DNA from: an uncultured Opitutales bacterium
GTDB taxonomy: Bacteria; Verrucomicrobiota; Verrucomicrobiia; Opitutales; Intestinicryptomonadaceae
Length of the DNA: 64,000 bases
Reading direction: 5' to 3'
Assembly (NCBI GenBank): GCA_944389195.1
Contig: CALXLM010000002.1
Coordinates: forward strand, 50,640-114,639
This document shows positions 9,066-17,073 of this stretch, in pieces (the first letter of the stretch is position 1; every line of letters begins with the position of its first letter). Both the position numbers and the translations under genes were made by a program. A model generated the notes under the pieces. That model searched no databases, was not told the DNA's origin, and saw nothing but the letters and a program-made list of their open reading frames with translations.

Positions 9066-10232
9066 ATGAAAGATCCAAGGGAATTTGTGGCAAGCCATGT
9101 AGGAGCCATTCCGCGTTCCGGAATACGTGAGTTTTTTGCCATAGCCGCAACAATGGAAGACGCCATATCTCTCGGAATAGGCGAGCCCGATTTCGTCACG
9201 CCGTGGCATATACGCGAGGCCGCCATTTTCGCGCTCGAAAAGGGAAAGACGTCTTATACCGACAATCTCGGCCTTCGTAGGCTGCGCGGCGAAATATCGA
9301 AGTATGTGGCAAAAAACTTTGGGGTTGAATACGATCCCGTTTCGGAGATAATGGTCGGGGTGGGGGTTTCGGAGGTGTTTGATTGCGCCATAAGGGCAAT
9401 CGTAAACCCCGGCGACAAAATCATGTACCACGAGCCGTGTTTTGTGTCGTATTCTCCGAGCGTGCGTCTGTGCCACGGGATACCCGTGGCGGTAAGGACG
9501 CGCGGAGAGGACGGATTCTCGTTCAATATGGACGAAGTCCGCAAATCGTGGGAGCCGGGGTGCAAGGCGATAGTCATAAATTTTCCGACAAACCCCACGG
9601 GGGGTGTTGCCGACGCGGAGAGGCTCAAAGAGCTTGCCGAATTTGCCGCCGAAAAAGACATGCTCGTAATAACCGACGAAATATATTCCGAGCTCACATA
9701 CGACGGAGGGCACGTTTCCATCGCGTCGTTTGACGGAATGAAAGACAGGTGCGTGTTTTTGCACGGATTTTCGAAGGCTTTTGCCATGACCGGATTCAGG
9801 ATAGGATACGCATGCGCCCCGAAGGCGGTGATAGAGGCGATGATGAAGGTTCACCAATACGCGATCATGTGCGCGCCAATCGTTTCGCAGGAGGCCGCTG
9901 TTGAGGCGCTCGCGAACGGGCGCGAATCTATGGAAAAAATGCGCGAACAATACCGCCGGCGCCGCGACTATATCGTCGGGCGATTTAACGGAATGGGTTT
10001 GGATTGCCATTGCCCGAAGGGGACGTTTTACGCCTTTCCCTCCGTAAAAAGATTCGGAATGAGCTCGATGGACTTTGCGAAGAAAATTTTGGAAGATTCA
10101 AAGGTGGCGGTCGTTCCGGGTTCGGCTTTCGGCGAGTCCGGTGAGGGGTATGTGAGGGCGAGCTTTTCTACAAGCTATGAAAACCTCGTCGAGGCCGCCG
10201 ACAGAATGGAGGCGGCAATTTCAAAATGGTAG
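9066..10232 (+). CDS. Class I/II PLP aminotransferase (AlaT/YugH-like)
   Basis: A 389-residue fold-type I aminotransferase. It has the family blocks LGIGEPDFVTP, TNPTGGV, DEIYSELTYDG and HGFSKAFAMTGFRIGYA; the Lys in SKAF carries PLP. The frame extends to 8988, but the ATG at 9066 (MKDPREFVASHV) is where homologous proteins usually begin. The upstream Lrp-type gene suggests that the enzyme handles alanine or a related amino acid, as in the AlaR-AlaT pair; this is inference. der begins 3 bp after its stop. Confidence 0.9.
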   Translation: MKDPREFVASHVGAIPRSGIREFFAIAATMEDAISLGIGEPDFVTPWHIREAAIFALEKGKTSYTDNLGLRRLRGEISKYVAKNFGVEYDPVSEIMVGVGVSEVFDCAIRAIVNPGDKIMYHEPCFVSYSPSVRLCHGIPVAVRTRGEDGFSFNMDEVRKSWEPGCKAIVINFPTNPTGGVADAERLKELAEFAAEKDMLVITDEIYSELTYDGGHVSIASFDGMKDRCVFLHGFSKAFAMTGFRIGYACAPKAVIEAMMKVHQYAIMCAPIVSQEAAVEALANGRESMEKMREQYRRRRDYIVGRFNGMGLDCHCPKGTFYAFPSVKRFGMSSMDFAKKILEDSKVAVVPGSAFGESGEGYVRASFSTSYENLVEAADRMEAAISKW

Positions 10233-10235
10233 CGC

Positions 10236-11654
10236 ATGGGCTCTGAATCGTCAGGCAAAAGCGTCGTATTGGTCGGCAGGCCGAACGTCGGGAAGAGCAG
10301 GCTTTTCAACAGGCTGCTTGGCAGGCGGGTTTCCATAGTTCACGACCAGCCGGGCGTCACGCGCGACGTTGTTGTCGAAAGGCTTGCGGGGGGTAATTTG
10401 CTGATGGATACCGGCGGAATGGGGGCTGCGCCCGACGCTGCGCAGAAGGACATCGCCGAGGCCACTGGCGCGCAGGCCCGTTTTGCGGCGCTCGCGGCCG
10501 ACATCATCGTGTTTGTCGCGGATTCGCAGGCGGGGCTCACCCCGCTCGACGAGGAGATAGCCCAGCTTTTGCGGGCGTCCGGCAAGAAGGTTGTCCTTGC
10601 GGTGAACAAGGTCGATCTCCCGCAGCACGAAAACCGCGCGGCAGAGTTTCACAAGCTCGGGTTTGCGGACGTTGTGGAAGTTTCCGCGGAGCACGGATAC
10701 GGCGTTGACGCGCTCGAAAGGATTCTTGAAACAGAGTGCGGATGCCCCTTGAAACCGCTTGACGGCGACGGCGACGGCCGCGTAAAAATTTGCGTCGCGG
10801 GCAGGCCGAACGTCGGGAAAAGCTCGCTGTTAAACAGGATTCTTGGGGAGGACAGGCTGATAGTAAGCGATCTTGCGGGAACCACCCGCGACAGCGTAAA
10901 ATGCGACATCGACGCTCCGCTGAAAAACGGGGGCGTAATGAAGTTCCGCCTTTTTGACACTGCTGGATTGAGGTTAAAGCGCAAGACAAATACGTCTCTT
11001 GACTATCTTTCGTCGCTTCGCACGCGAAAGGCAATCGGGGCTTCTGACATAGTGTTTCTCGTTCTCGACGCCATGGAGGGAGTCTCCGAACTCGACAAGC
11101 GTTTGGCCGGGGAGATCCTCGATGCGGGGGCGTCGCTGATAGTCGTGGTGAACAAGTGGGATTACGCGACTGAGACGTTTTCCCAAAGGCCGCTGCGCGG
11201 TTATTCCGACATCGCCGAATTCGGAAAGAAATTCGACGAGGCAGTGCGCAAGAAATTGTATGCTATCGGGGATTCTCCCATATATTTCGTTTCCGCAAAG
11301 GACGGTTCGGGAGTGGGCAGGCTGCTCGGGGCGGCTTGGCGCATGCATGAAAAAATGAACGGGCCGGTTGCGACTTCAAAGCTTAACGCGTGCGTTCAAA
11401 AGCTTATAGACGACAACCCACCGAAGTATGTGTGCGGCAAACGCTTTAAAGTGTATTATTGCGTAAAGACTGCGTCGCGGCCGTTTTCGATAAGAATGTA
11501 TTGCAACACTGCGAACGCGCTTGCCGAATCCTACAGGCGCTATCTCGTAAACGGTATCCGCGACAGACTCGGGCTTGGCGGGGTGTCAATACGCCTCGAA
11601 TTTGTGGGGAAGGCGCCGCAGGATTTGCGGGGGAAGGAAAAAGGGCGGAAATGA
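10236..11654 (+). CDS. der: Ribosome biogenesis GTPase Der (EngA)
   Basis: Der is a double GTPase needed for 50S ribosome assembly. Two GRPNVGKS P-loops start at about residues 14 and 189. Both G domains have their other motifs: VNKVDLP and later VNKWDYA for base recognition, DTGGMG and DTAGL as G3. A C-terminal KH-like domain ends in a basic tail. The 472-residue length is normal. Its TGA overlaps the ATG of fmt (ATGA), so the two are translationally coupled. Confidence 0.97.
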   Translation: MGSESSGKSVVLVGRPNVGKSRLFNRLLGRRVSIVHDQPGVTRDVVVERLAGGNLLMDTGGMGAAPDAAQKDIAEATGAQARFAALAADIIVFVADSQAGLTPLDEEIAQLLRASGKKVVLAVNKVDLPQHENRAAEFHKLGFADVVEVSAEHGYGVDALERILETECGCPLKPLDGDGDGRVKICVAGRPNVGKSSLLNRILGEDRLIVSDLAGTTRDSVKCDIDAPLKNGGVMKFRLFDTAGLRLKRKTNTSLDYLSSLRTRKAIGASDIVFLVLDAMEGVSELDKRLAGEILDAGASLIVVVNKWDYATETFSQRPLRGYSDIAEFGKKFDEAVRKKLYAIGDSPIYFVSAKDGSGVGRLLGAAWRMHEKMNGPVATSKLNACVQKLIDDNPPKYVCGKRFKVYYCVKTASRPFSIRMYCNTANALAESYRRYLVNGIRDRLGLGGVSIRLEFVGKAPQDLRGKEKGRK

Positions 11655-12604
11655 GGACTGCTTTTTTTTCTTCGGACGACATATCGCTTGACGCTTTAGA
11701 GTTTTTGCTCGCGTCGGAGGAATTCAGGCTTGCGTGCGTTGTGAGCAATCCGGACAGGCCGAAAGGCAGGGGAAAAAAACTTTCGCCCAACGCAGTTTCG
11801 GCGTGGGCTCTCGAGCGCGGAGTGGAGCTTTTGCGGCCCGAAGGCGGCGTTGGCGACGCAACCGTGGCAAGAATGCGCGACATCGGAGTCGAGGCCGTCA
11901 TTGTAATGGCATACGGCAGCATGCTAAAAAACAACGTTCTCGAATACGGAAAATATCCGTGCCTAAACATTCACGGATCTCTGCTTCCCAAATACCGCGG
12001 GGCGTCTCCGGTGGAGACGGCGATAGCTCTCGGGGACGGCGAGACCGGATTGAGCCTGATGCGCGTCGTAAAAAAAATGGATTCAGGCCCCGTTTGCGAT
12101 TCGATAAAAATCCCGATAGAAAAAGACGATACAGTCGAGTCATTGAGGGAAAAAATGCGAAAGGCGTCCCCGCTTATTCTCGAAAGAAATTTGCCTTCCA
12201 TAAAAAATGGCTCGGCAAAATTTGTCGAGCAGGACGAATCGCTTGCGACATACACGCGCAAGCTCGACAAATCTGATGCGGCGGTCGATTTTTCGGCTGG
12301 CGGAAAGACGATATGCAACCGCATCCGCGCTTTTGGTTTCGGTATTTTAAATTGGGGTACCGACGCGTTAAAAGTGAAAGACGCATCTTTCAGCGCATGC
12401 TGCGGAGCTAGCCGCCGCGCCGGAACAATTCTCGATGCTTCGCCGCGCGGATTGAGGGTTGCGTGCGCTGACGGCTCTGTCTCATTCATGTCGCTGCAGC
12501 GTCCGTGCGCGCGCATGATGTGTGCGGGAGATTTTTTTGCTGGATATAAAATGGAGGCGGGTGGGGTATTAAAATTTTCTCCGTATAAAAGTTTGTTGAA
12601 ATAA
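11651..12604 (+). CDS. fmt: Methionyl-tRNA formyltransferase Fmt
   Basis: Fmt formylates Met-tRNAfMet for initiation. The start at 11651 (MRTAFFSSDDISLDALEFLL) overlaps the der stop; a longer open frame beginning at 11459 is only a shadow inside der. The catalytic and folate-binding block HGSLLPKYRGASPV and the following GETGLSLMRVVKKMDSGPV are intact. The C-terminal OB-like domain covers about 205-317. The protein has 317 residues, the usual size. No deformylase gene (def), its frequent partner, is adjacent. Confidence 0.95.
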   Translation: MRTAFFSSDDISLDALEFLLASEEFRLACVVSNPDRPKGRGKKLSPNAVSAWALERGVELLRPEGGVGDATVARMRDIGVEAVIVMAYGSMLKNNVLEYGKYPCLNIHGSLLPKYRGASPVETAIALGDGETGLSLMRVVKKMDSGPVCDSIKIPIEKDDTVESLREKMRKASPLILERNLPSIKNGSAKFVEQDESLATYTRKLDKSDAAVDFSAGGKTICNRIRAFGFGILNWGTDALKVKDASFSACCGASRRAGTILDASPRGLRVACADGSVSFMSLQRPCARMMCAGDFFAGYKMEAGGVLKFSPYKSLLK

Positions 12605-12981
12605 AAAATTTAAAAACAAAAAAAATATATTGCAAAGCAGAGAAAAAAAGTTCAAAAACGAAACATAGAAAATTTCTGTCGCACGACGTTATTTTTAATA
12701 CGCAAAAAAGAGAGATGATATTACCCGTATATTCGCCGTTAAGAGAGGTATTTAAAAGAAATACTTTCGCAGATTCTCTCTCTCTCTCTATCAAACGTGC
12801 CATAATTTCATATAGAAAAAATTTTGCGGGACATGCTTATTGTGGCCTGCTGGGATTCGCAAAATTTTATTGTTATATTTCGGATAATTCATTGCGCGGT
12901 TCTTCGCCGACATCTCTTTACGGCGGTGTTTGCGAAGGGCAATGTTAACAAACGAACAAAACCAAAATATATAATAATATT
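12605..12981. other. 377-bp AT-rich intergenic region with inverted repeat
   Basis: No gene is supported here. The region holds a run of TC dinucleotides around 12774-12790, a perfect 11-bp inverted repeat (AAAATTTTGCG at 12818-12828 and CGCAAAATTTT at 12858-12868, loop of 29), and a likely promoter for the next gene: TTAACA at 12946-12951, 18 bp, TATAAT at 12970-12975. That -10 box lies only 6 bp from the ATG, so the mRNA may be nearly leaderless. Confidence 0.6.
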
Positions 12982-13236
12982 ATGGCAAAAACAGTAGTAA
13001 AAAAAGCGGCGGTGAAAAAGGTTCCCGCCAAGAAAGCAGTAAAAAAAGTCGCGGCCAAGAAAGTCGTAGCCAAGAAGGCTCCGGCCAAGAAAGTCGTAGC
13101 CAAGAAGGCTCCGGCCAAGAAGGTTGCAGCCAAGAAGGCTCCAGCCAAAAAGGCTTGCGCAAAAAAAGCGTGCCCCAAGAAGGCTCCGGCCAAAAAGGCT
13201 TGCGCAAAAAAATGCGCCTGCAAAGCTAAGAAATAA
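12982..13236 (+). CDS. Histone H1-like AKKA-repeat nucleoid protein with Cys-containing tail
   Basis: An 84-residue protein made almost only of Ala, Lys, Val, Pro and Cys. It consists of repeats such as VAKKAPAKK, resembling the C-terminal tail of eukaryotic H1 and bacterial proteins like chlamydial Hc2. Such proteins bind DNA non-specifically and compact or organise the nucleoid. The last 30 residues change character and hold five cysteines ([10 protein letters not shown], then [12 protein letters not shown]), which could bind metal or cross-link. The repeats are also visible as ~30-bp DNA repeats. No Shine-Dalgarno precedes the ATG; a TATAAT box ends 6 bp upstream. A strong terminator follows at 13298. 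Confidence 0.85.
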   Translation: MAKTVVKKAAVKKVPAKKAVKKVAAKKVVAKKAPAKKVVAKKAPAKKVAAKKAPAKKACAKKACPKKAPAKKACAKKCACKAKK

Positions 13237-13245
13237 AATTTATAT

Positions 13246-13327
13246 GGAGGATTTCGCGCCCGCGTTTTAGGCGCGCAAACTCCGTTGTTTTTCAATCCGC
13301 TACGCGTTCGCGCGTAGCGTTTTTTTT
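13246..13327 (+). terminator. Structured 3' UTR and Rho-independent terminator of the H1-like gene
   Basis: A first hairpin (GGAG 13246-13249 with CTCC 13280-13283, CGCGCC 13255-13260 with GGCGCG 13270-13275) is followed by a perfect 9-bp stem, CGCTACGCG at 13298-13306 and CGCGTAGCG at 13311-13319, with a TTCG loop and eight T (13320-13327). Confidence 0.9.
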
Positions 13328-13542
13328 GGGCGCGTTTGTATCATTACTTGCGGAGTTTGGAAATAAGACCGGAACGCATTTCGAAATAAAACATCGCATG
13401 GCGGCGCTGCTTGCGCGCACATGAGAATACCGGGCGGTGGGCATGGCGCCGCGGCGTGCGAGCGGCGTTTAAGAAGCGCGCGCTTTGCTGTGCGCATGTT
13501 AAAATTTGCAAGTTCTCCCGTGGTTTTCCAACACAGCGGCGC
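13328..13542. other. Intergenic stretch between convergent transcription units
   Basis: Together with the flanking terminators this makes a gap of about 345 bp without a gene. Short open frames cross it on both strands, but none has a start, composition or similarity that I can support. Confidence 0.5.
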
Positions 13543-13573
13543 AAAAAAAACGCGCGCATTGGCGCGCGCGTTT
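13543..13573 (-). terminator. Rho-independent terminator for the minus-strand gene at 13583
   Basis: On the minus strand, AAACGCGCGC (13573-13564) pairs with GCGCGCGTTT (13557-13548) around a 6-nt loop and runs into eight T. It lies 10 bp past the stop of the unknown gene. Confidence 0.85.
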
Positions 13574-13582
13574 CTTTTGCGG

Positions 13583-14356
13583 TTATGCCCCAAAGGCGGA
13601 CTGAGCCGAGCGCCACCAGTTGTAATGCTTGTTCTCCAGATCTTCCTTCGAGGGCATTGGATAGTAAAGCATTTCATTTCCCGTGCCGACATAAAAGCCC
13701 CTGTTGATCGTTCGGTACAGGAAATCCACAACGGAGCGCGCCACTACCTTGTTGTTCTTGCCCCCCTTGTTTCTCACCTGCATGAGGCAGTAGCGCAGGT
13801 GGTATTGGTTTATGTATGGAAGATCTCCGAGATCGCCGTTTTCCGGGTCGGATTCGAGCGCGCCCAGCTGGAGGTCGCAAAAGGCTATTTTATCGACGTG
13901 CACGAGCCTGTCTTTCGATGTAAGGCGCGCAACGTATTCGGCGGGATTTAGAATGCTTGCAACGCGCGGGCGGCACGGGGCCAAGTCCTGATAAAGGTAC
14001 AGGTGCGGCTTTGCGTCGGGTATGAAGGGTTCGGCTTTAAGTTCAAGTGTTTTCCCGTCGGAAGTGACGACATAGAGGTTTTTGAACGCCGCCATGGGTA
14101 TGTGTTCCAGCACGCGGTATACGGAAAGATATACGGATTTGTGAGGCCTTCCGTCTTCGTGCGGTTTGCACAGCTGGTCTATCTTTTCAAGCGGAAGATA
14201 GTCCGACTTAAAATTTGGGTCTATTTCAAAGAATACCGCCTGGTCGCAGTTGCGCCGAAAAACTCCCGTCGCGAAGTAGCTTCCGAATTCTTCTGGAGGA
14301 AGGTTTGAGGCTATCAATGCTTCGGGTATTAGTGACAGATAGAGATAACTTTTCAT
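13583..14356 (-). CDS. Conserved-looking hypothetical protein, 257 aa
   Basis: I do not recognise a characterised family. The protein starts MKSYLYLSLIPEALIASNLP and has no signal peptide. It is rich in aromatic residues and reads like a soluble enzyme or binding protein: FFEIDPNFKSDY, then PHKSVYLSVYRVLEHIPM, later VNPAEY-like LNPAEYVARLTSKDRLVHVD, and an ending rich in Trp and Tyr (HYNWWRSAQSAFGA). The coding frame is clean over its full length, it has its own terminator, and codon use resembles its neighbours, so it is a real gene. The coiled-coil gene lies 93 bp upstream on the same strand, but no functional link is shown. Confidence 0.75.
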   Translation of the reverse strand: MKSYLYLSLIPEALIASNLPPEEFGSYFATGVFRRNCDQAVFFEIDPNFKSDYLPLEKIDQLCKPHEDGRPHKSVYLSVYRVLEHIPMAAFKNLYVVTSDGKTLELKAEPFIPDAKPHLYLYQDLAPCRPRVASILNPAEYVARLTSKDRLVHVDKIAFCDLQLGALESDPENGDLGDLPYINQYHLRYCLMQVRNKGGKNNKVVARSVVDFLYRTINRGFYVGTGNEMLYYPMPSKEDLENKHYNWWRSAQSAFGA

Positions 14357-14449
14357 TTTTTCCTTAATGTTCGTTTATGTCTTTCAACATTCTTTTCAAC
14401 TGCGGAACGTTATTGAAACACGTATTTTTTTTCAAGCAAATTGCGCTTC

Positions 14450-15988
14450 TTATTTTAGGCGAAAAGGCATTTTTTTCAGCCTTTCAGAAGTATTCCCCAC
14501 AAACTCGTATGCTGCGGCAGGCGTGTATCTTTTTCCGAGCGACAACCGTTTGTCGGGCGTCATCGAGCGCATGAGGACCGCAATGCTGCCGTCTATCATG
14601 TTTCCCATGAAATCGCCGCTTCTGCTTAGGACAAAGTCGCCCTCTGAGGGAGAGAAGGTTCCGAATACGGACTGTATCAGCCCGACGTCGAGCTGGGCGT
14701 ATAGGCTGTTTTTAAAGTCGGCTCGGAATGGGATTTGCCCGTAGTAGAATTTTGTCGGGTTTACCACAACGCAGTCCGCAAACGAGAAAAAGTTTTCGGG
14801 AACGGAAAGCGGAGTGATTTTTTCCTTTTCCACAAACTCCTCGGGGACCTGTATTGCAAGCAGGCGAGGATCCTCCTTTACGGAGTAGATGCCGGAAGGC
14901 TGAAATCTGTACGCCTTACCGCGCACAGATATTTCGAGGGTTTCCGGGGCGATGTATTGGTGCAGCGTTGGAGCCACCACGGTGTCGGCGGAGCTTACCA
15001 CAAGCCATATTTTGCCGTCTATCTTTACGGGCAGGGCGCGTATTTCTATCGTCGAGTTCGACTTGCCGAAAATTCCCTTTTTAGTATAGGCGAAAATTAC
15101 GTTAACAAACGACGGCTTTATGTTTTCGAATATTTCGGAAGAGGTTTTGGGGCGCAGCTCCTTCATGTTTTGCGTTAGCTTCTGCTGCTGTGTGGCGAGT
15201 TCCCCGACGCCCACCGCCAGCGTTTCGGCGTGTTCGCGGATTTTTTCCTTTTCGGTTTTTTCGATGTTAACGAGGGCTTGGTAGCGCTTTATGTTCTCCT
15301 CGTATATCTGCGTTTTTGTGGAGGCAACTTCGAGTTGTGTGGCAAGGGCGCGCTTTTCGGTTTCTATTGCACGGTTTTCGTTTTTGAGATTTTCGCTTTC
15401 GGCTTTTAGCTTTTCAAGACGGTCCTTGTTTTGGCGCAGCTCCTCCTGTACGGCCTCGAGCTTTTGCTTTGTCGAGGAGTCGATCTGCCTCATGTCGCCC
15501 AGCTTGCGCTCGAGCTCTGCGCGCTCTTGGGCCGATTTTTCAAGCCTGGAGCTCGCGGCGACTATTTCCTCCTGAAGCTTGATGTTGCGGCTTTCGCTGA
15601 GGCCGATCCTCGCTTCGAGGTCGCGGCTTTTTTTAAGTATTGATTCGCGCTCCTTTTCGAGGTCCGATTTTGTCTTTGTGAGCTCTTTAAGTTCGCGCTC
15701 TCTGGCGTCGAGTATTTTCTTTTGGCTTTCGGCCAGCAGCCTGTTTTCTTCGGCGGCTTTTGAAAGTTTTGAAACGTCGGAATCGAGCGACATCCGCCTG
15801 TCGCGTTCCGAGTCGAGCGACATCTTGAGCAGGTCGAGCATTTGGGTGTCGGCGAAAACCTGCTGTTGCACCGATTCCTGTTGCGCTTTCACGAGGGCTT
15901 CGTCTTGCGGCGCCGATTCGAAATCTGCCAGGCTGAGCAGGCTCAGCAGAAGAAAGTCGCATATGACTATCATTATAGATTTGCTCAT
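14450..15988 (-). CDS. Membrane-anchored coiled-coil protein with degenerate trypsin-like C-terminal region
   Basis: The 512-residue protein starts MSKSIMIVICDFLLLSLLSLAD, an N-terminal hydrophobic anchor or signal. About 270 residues of almost unbroken heptad-type coiled coil follow (many Glu, Lys, Arg, Leu, Ser). The last ~220 residues form a globular region with short strands, and stretches such as WLVVSSADTVV, DPRLLAIQV and DFMGNMIDGSIAVL recall a trypsin-like serine peptidase fold without an intact His-Asp-Ser triad; this fold call is tentative. The ATG at 15988 is chosen over 16045 because GGAGGA lies just ahead of it. It could be a cell-envelope scaffold. The partner is unknown. Confidence 0.7.
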   Translation of the reverse strand: MSKSIMIVICDFLLLSLLSLADFESAPQDEALVKAQQESVQQQVFADTQMLDLLKMSLDSERDRRMSLDSDVSKLSKAAEENRLLAESQKKILDARERELKELTKTKSDLEKERESILKKSRDLEARIGLSESRNIKLQEEIVAASSRLEKSAQERAELERKLGDMRQIDSSTKQKLEAVQEELRQNKDRLEKLKAESENLKNENRAIETEKRALATQLEVASTKTQIYEENIKRYQALVNIEKTEKEKIREHAETLAVGVGELATQQQKLTQNMKELRPKTSSEIFENIKPSFVNVIFAYTKKGIFGKSNSTIEIRALPVKIDGKIWLVVSSADTVVAPTLHQYIAPETLEISVRGKAYRFQPSGIYSVKEDPRLLAIQVPEEFVEKEKITPLSVPENFFSFADCVVVNPTKFYYGQIPFRADFKNSLYAQLDVGLIQSVFGTFSPSEGDFVLSRSGDFMGNMIDGSIAVLMRSMTPDKRLSLGKRYTPAAAYEFVGNTSERLKKMPFRLK

Positions 15989-16118
15989 ACAATATTCCTC
16001 CGGATAAGTTGCGCACAGTCTTTCAATATACTTTGCCAAGTGCAAGCTCTTTTAGTATTAATGTCTTGAAGAAAGCGCGTTTTTCGGCAATCATGCCGGA
16101 AACTTTTTCAAAGGAAAG

Positions 16119-17072
16119 ATGCAATTCAGACATAAAAAGGATACGGCCTGCGCCGAAGCGAAGAAGACACTGTACACCGATACGCTCACTGCGGAGCAGG
16201 CTGCCGCTCTCGACTCTTGGCTTGACAGGCATTTATGGGCGCCTTTTAGCGTGGCGTATTCGAAGTTCGCGTACAAGGGCCCGGACGTGAATGTCGTGTT
16301 TTACTCTTCCGGGAAGCTCGTCGTGCAGGGGAAGGGCACGGAAGACTTCGTGCGTTTCGTCCTCGAGTCCGAAATAACGGGCGTGGCGAAAATGGGGTAC
16401 GACGAAGTGCTTCACCCGGAGTGGTACGAATTGCACGCCGGAGTTGACGAAAGCGGCAAGGGCGATTTGTTCGGGCCGCTCGTTTCCGCGTGCGTTGTCG
16501 CCGACGGCGACGCCGTCAGGTCGTGGGTGGCTGAAGGTTTGCGCGAATCCAAAAAAGTTTCCAGCGACGCGGCCGCTTTGCGCATGGCGGGAAAGATAAA
16601 ATCCACAAAGGGGGTGGCCGTTAAAGTTTCGTGGGCGGGCATGGAAAAATACAACGCCCTTTACATAAAATTCGGGCGCAATTTGAATAAGCTTCTGGCG
16701 TGGTTTCACGCCTCGTCAATCAGGGGCGCTTTGTCGGAAAGGAAGGCGCCTTGGGGCATGCTCGACCAGTTTACGAAACAGCCGCTCGTCCAGCGCCAGC
16801 TCGACGTTCCGGGATTCGAGTTGAGAATGAGAACCAAGGCCGAGGAGGATCCCGTTGTGGCTGCCGCCTCGATAATCGCTCGCGCAACTTACATATATTC
16901 GATGAAGAAGCTTTCGAACGAGTGCGGCATCGAGCTGAAGAAGGGGGCGGGCGCCCAGGCGCGCGAACAGGCTGTGGAAATCGTAAGGAAAATGGGGCCG
17001 GAATCCTTAAAGCGCTTTGCGAAGCTCCATTTTAAGACGGCGTCCGAAGCGCTTGAGGAGGCCGCCGGTTGA
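16119..17072 (+). CDS. rnhC: Ribonuclease HIII
   Basis: RNase HIII cuts RNA in RNA/DNA hybrids. The 317-residue protein has the N-terminal TBP-like substrate-binding domain special to HIII (about 20-95, with PDVNVVFYSSGKLVVQGKG). The catalytic domain follows, with GVDESGKGDLFGPLVSACVV (the DESGKGD form that separates HIII from HII), and the later acidic residues in KAEEDPVVAAASIIARATY. The gene is directly followed by rnhB; the stop TGA is at 17070-17072. See the finding on the pair. Confidence 0.93.
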   Translation: MQFRHKKDTACAEAKKTLYTDTLTAEQAAALDSWLDRHLWAPFSVAYSKFAYKGPDVNVVFYSSGKLVVQGKGTEDFVRFVLESEITGVAKMGYDEVLHPEWYELHAGVDESGKGDLFGPLVSACVVADGDAVRSWVAEGLRESKKVSSDAAALRMAGKIKSTKGVAVKVSWAGMEKYNALYIKFGRNLNKLLAWFHASSIRGALSERKAPWGMLDQFTKQPLVQRQLDVPGFELRMRTKAEEDPVVAAASIIARATYIYSMKKLSNECGIELKKGAGAQAREQAVEIVRKMGPESLKRFAKLHFKTASEALEEAAG

Positions 17073-17073
17073 C

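Noticed and set aside
8511..10010. A 499-codon minus-strand open frame opposite the Lrp and aminotransferase genes
   Set aside because: It is antisense to two clear genes, has no family features, and its His/Arg/Tyr-rich composition is that of a codon shadow.
12774..12790. TC dinucleotide run as a phase-variation tract
   Set aside because: It is not inside a coding region and lies far from a promoter core; nothing indicates switching.
13021..13235. Short tandem DNA repeats that could suggest a CRISPR or minisatellite
   Set aside because: They are the coding repeats of the AKKA protein; there are no unique spacers of even length.
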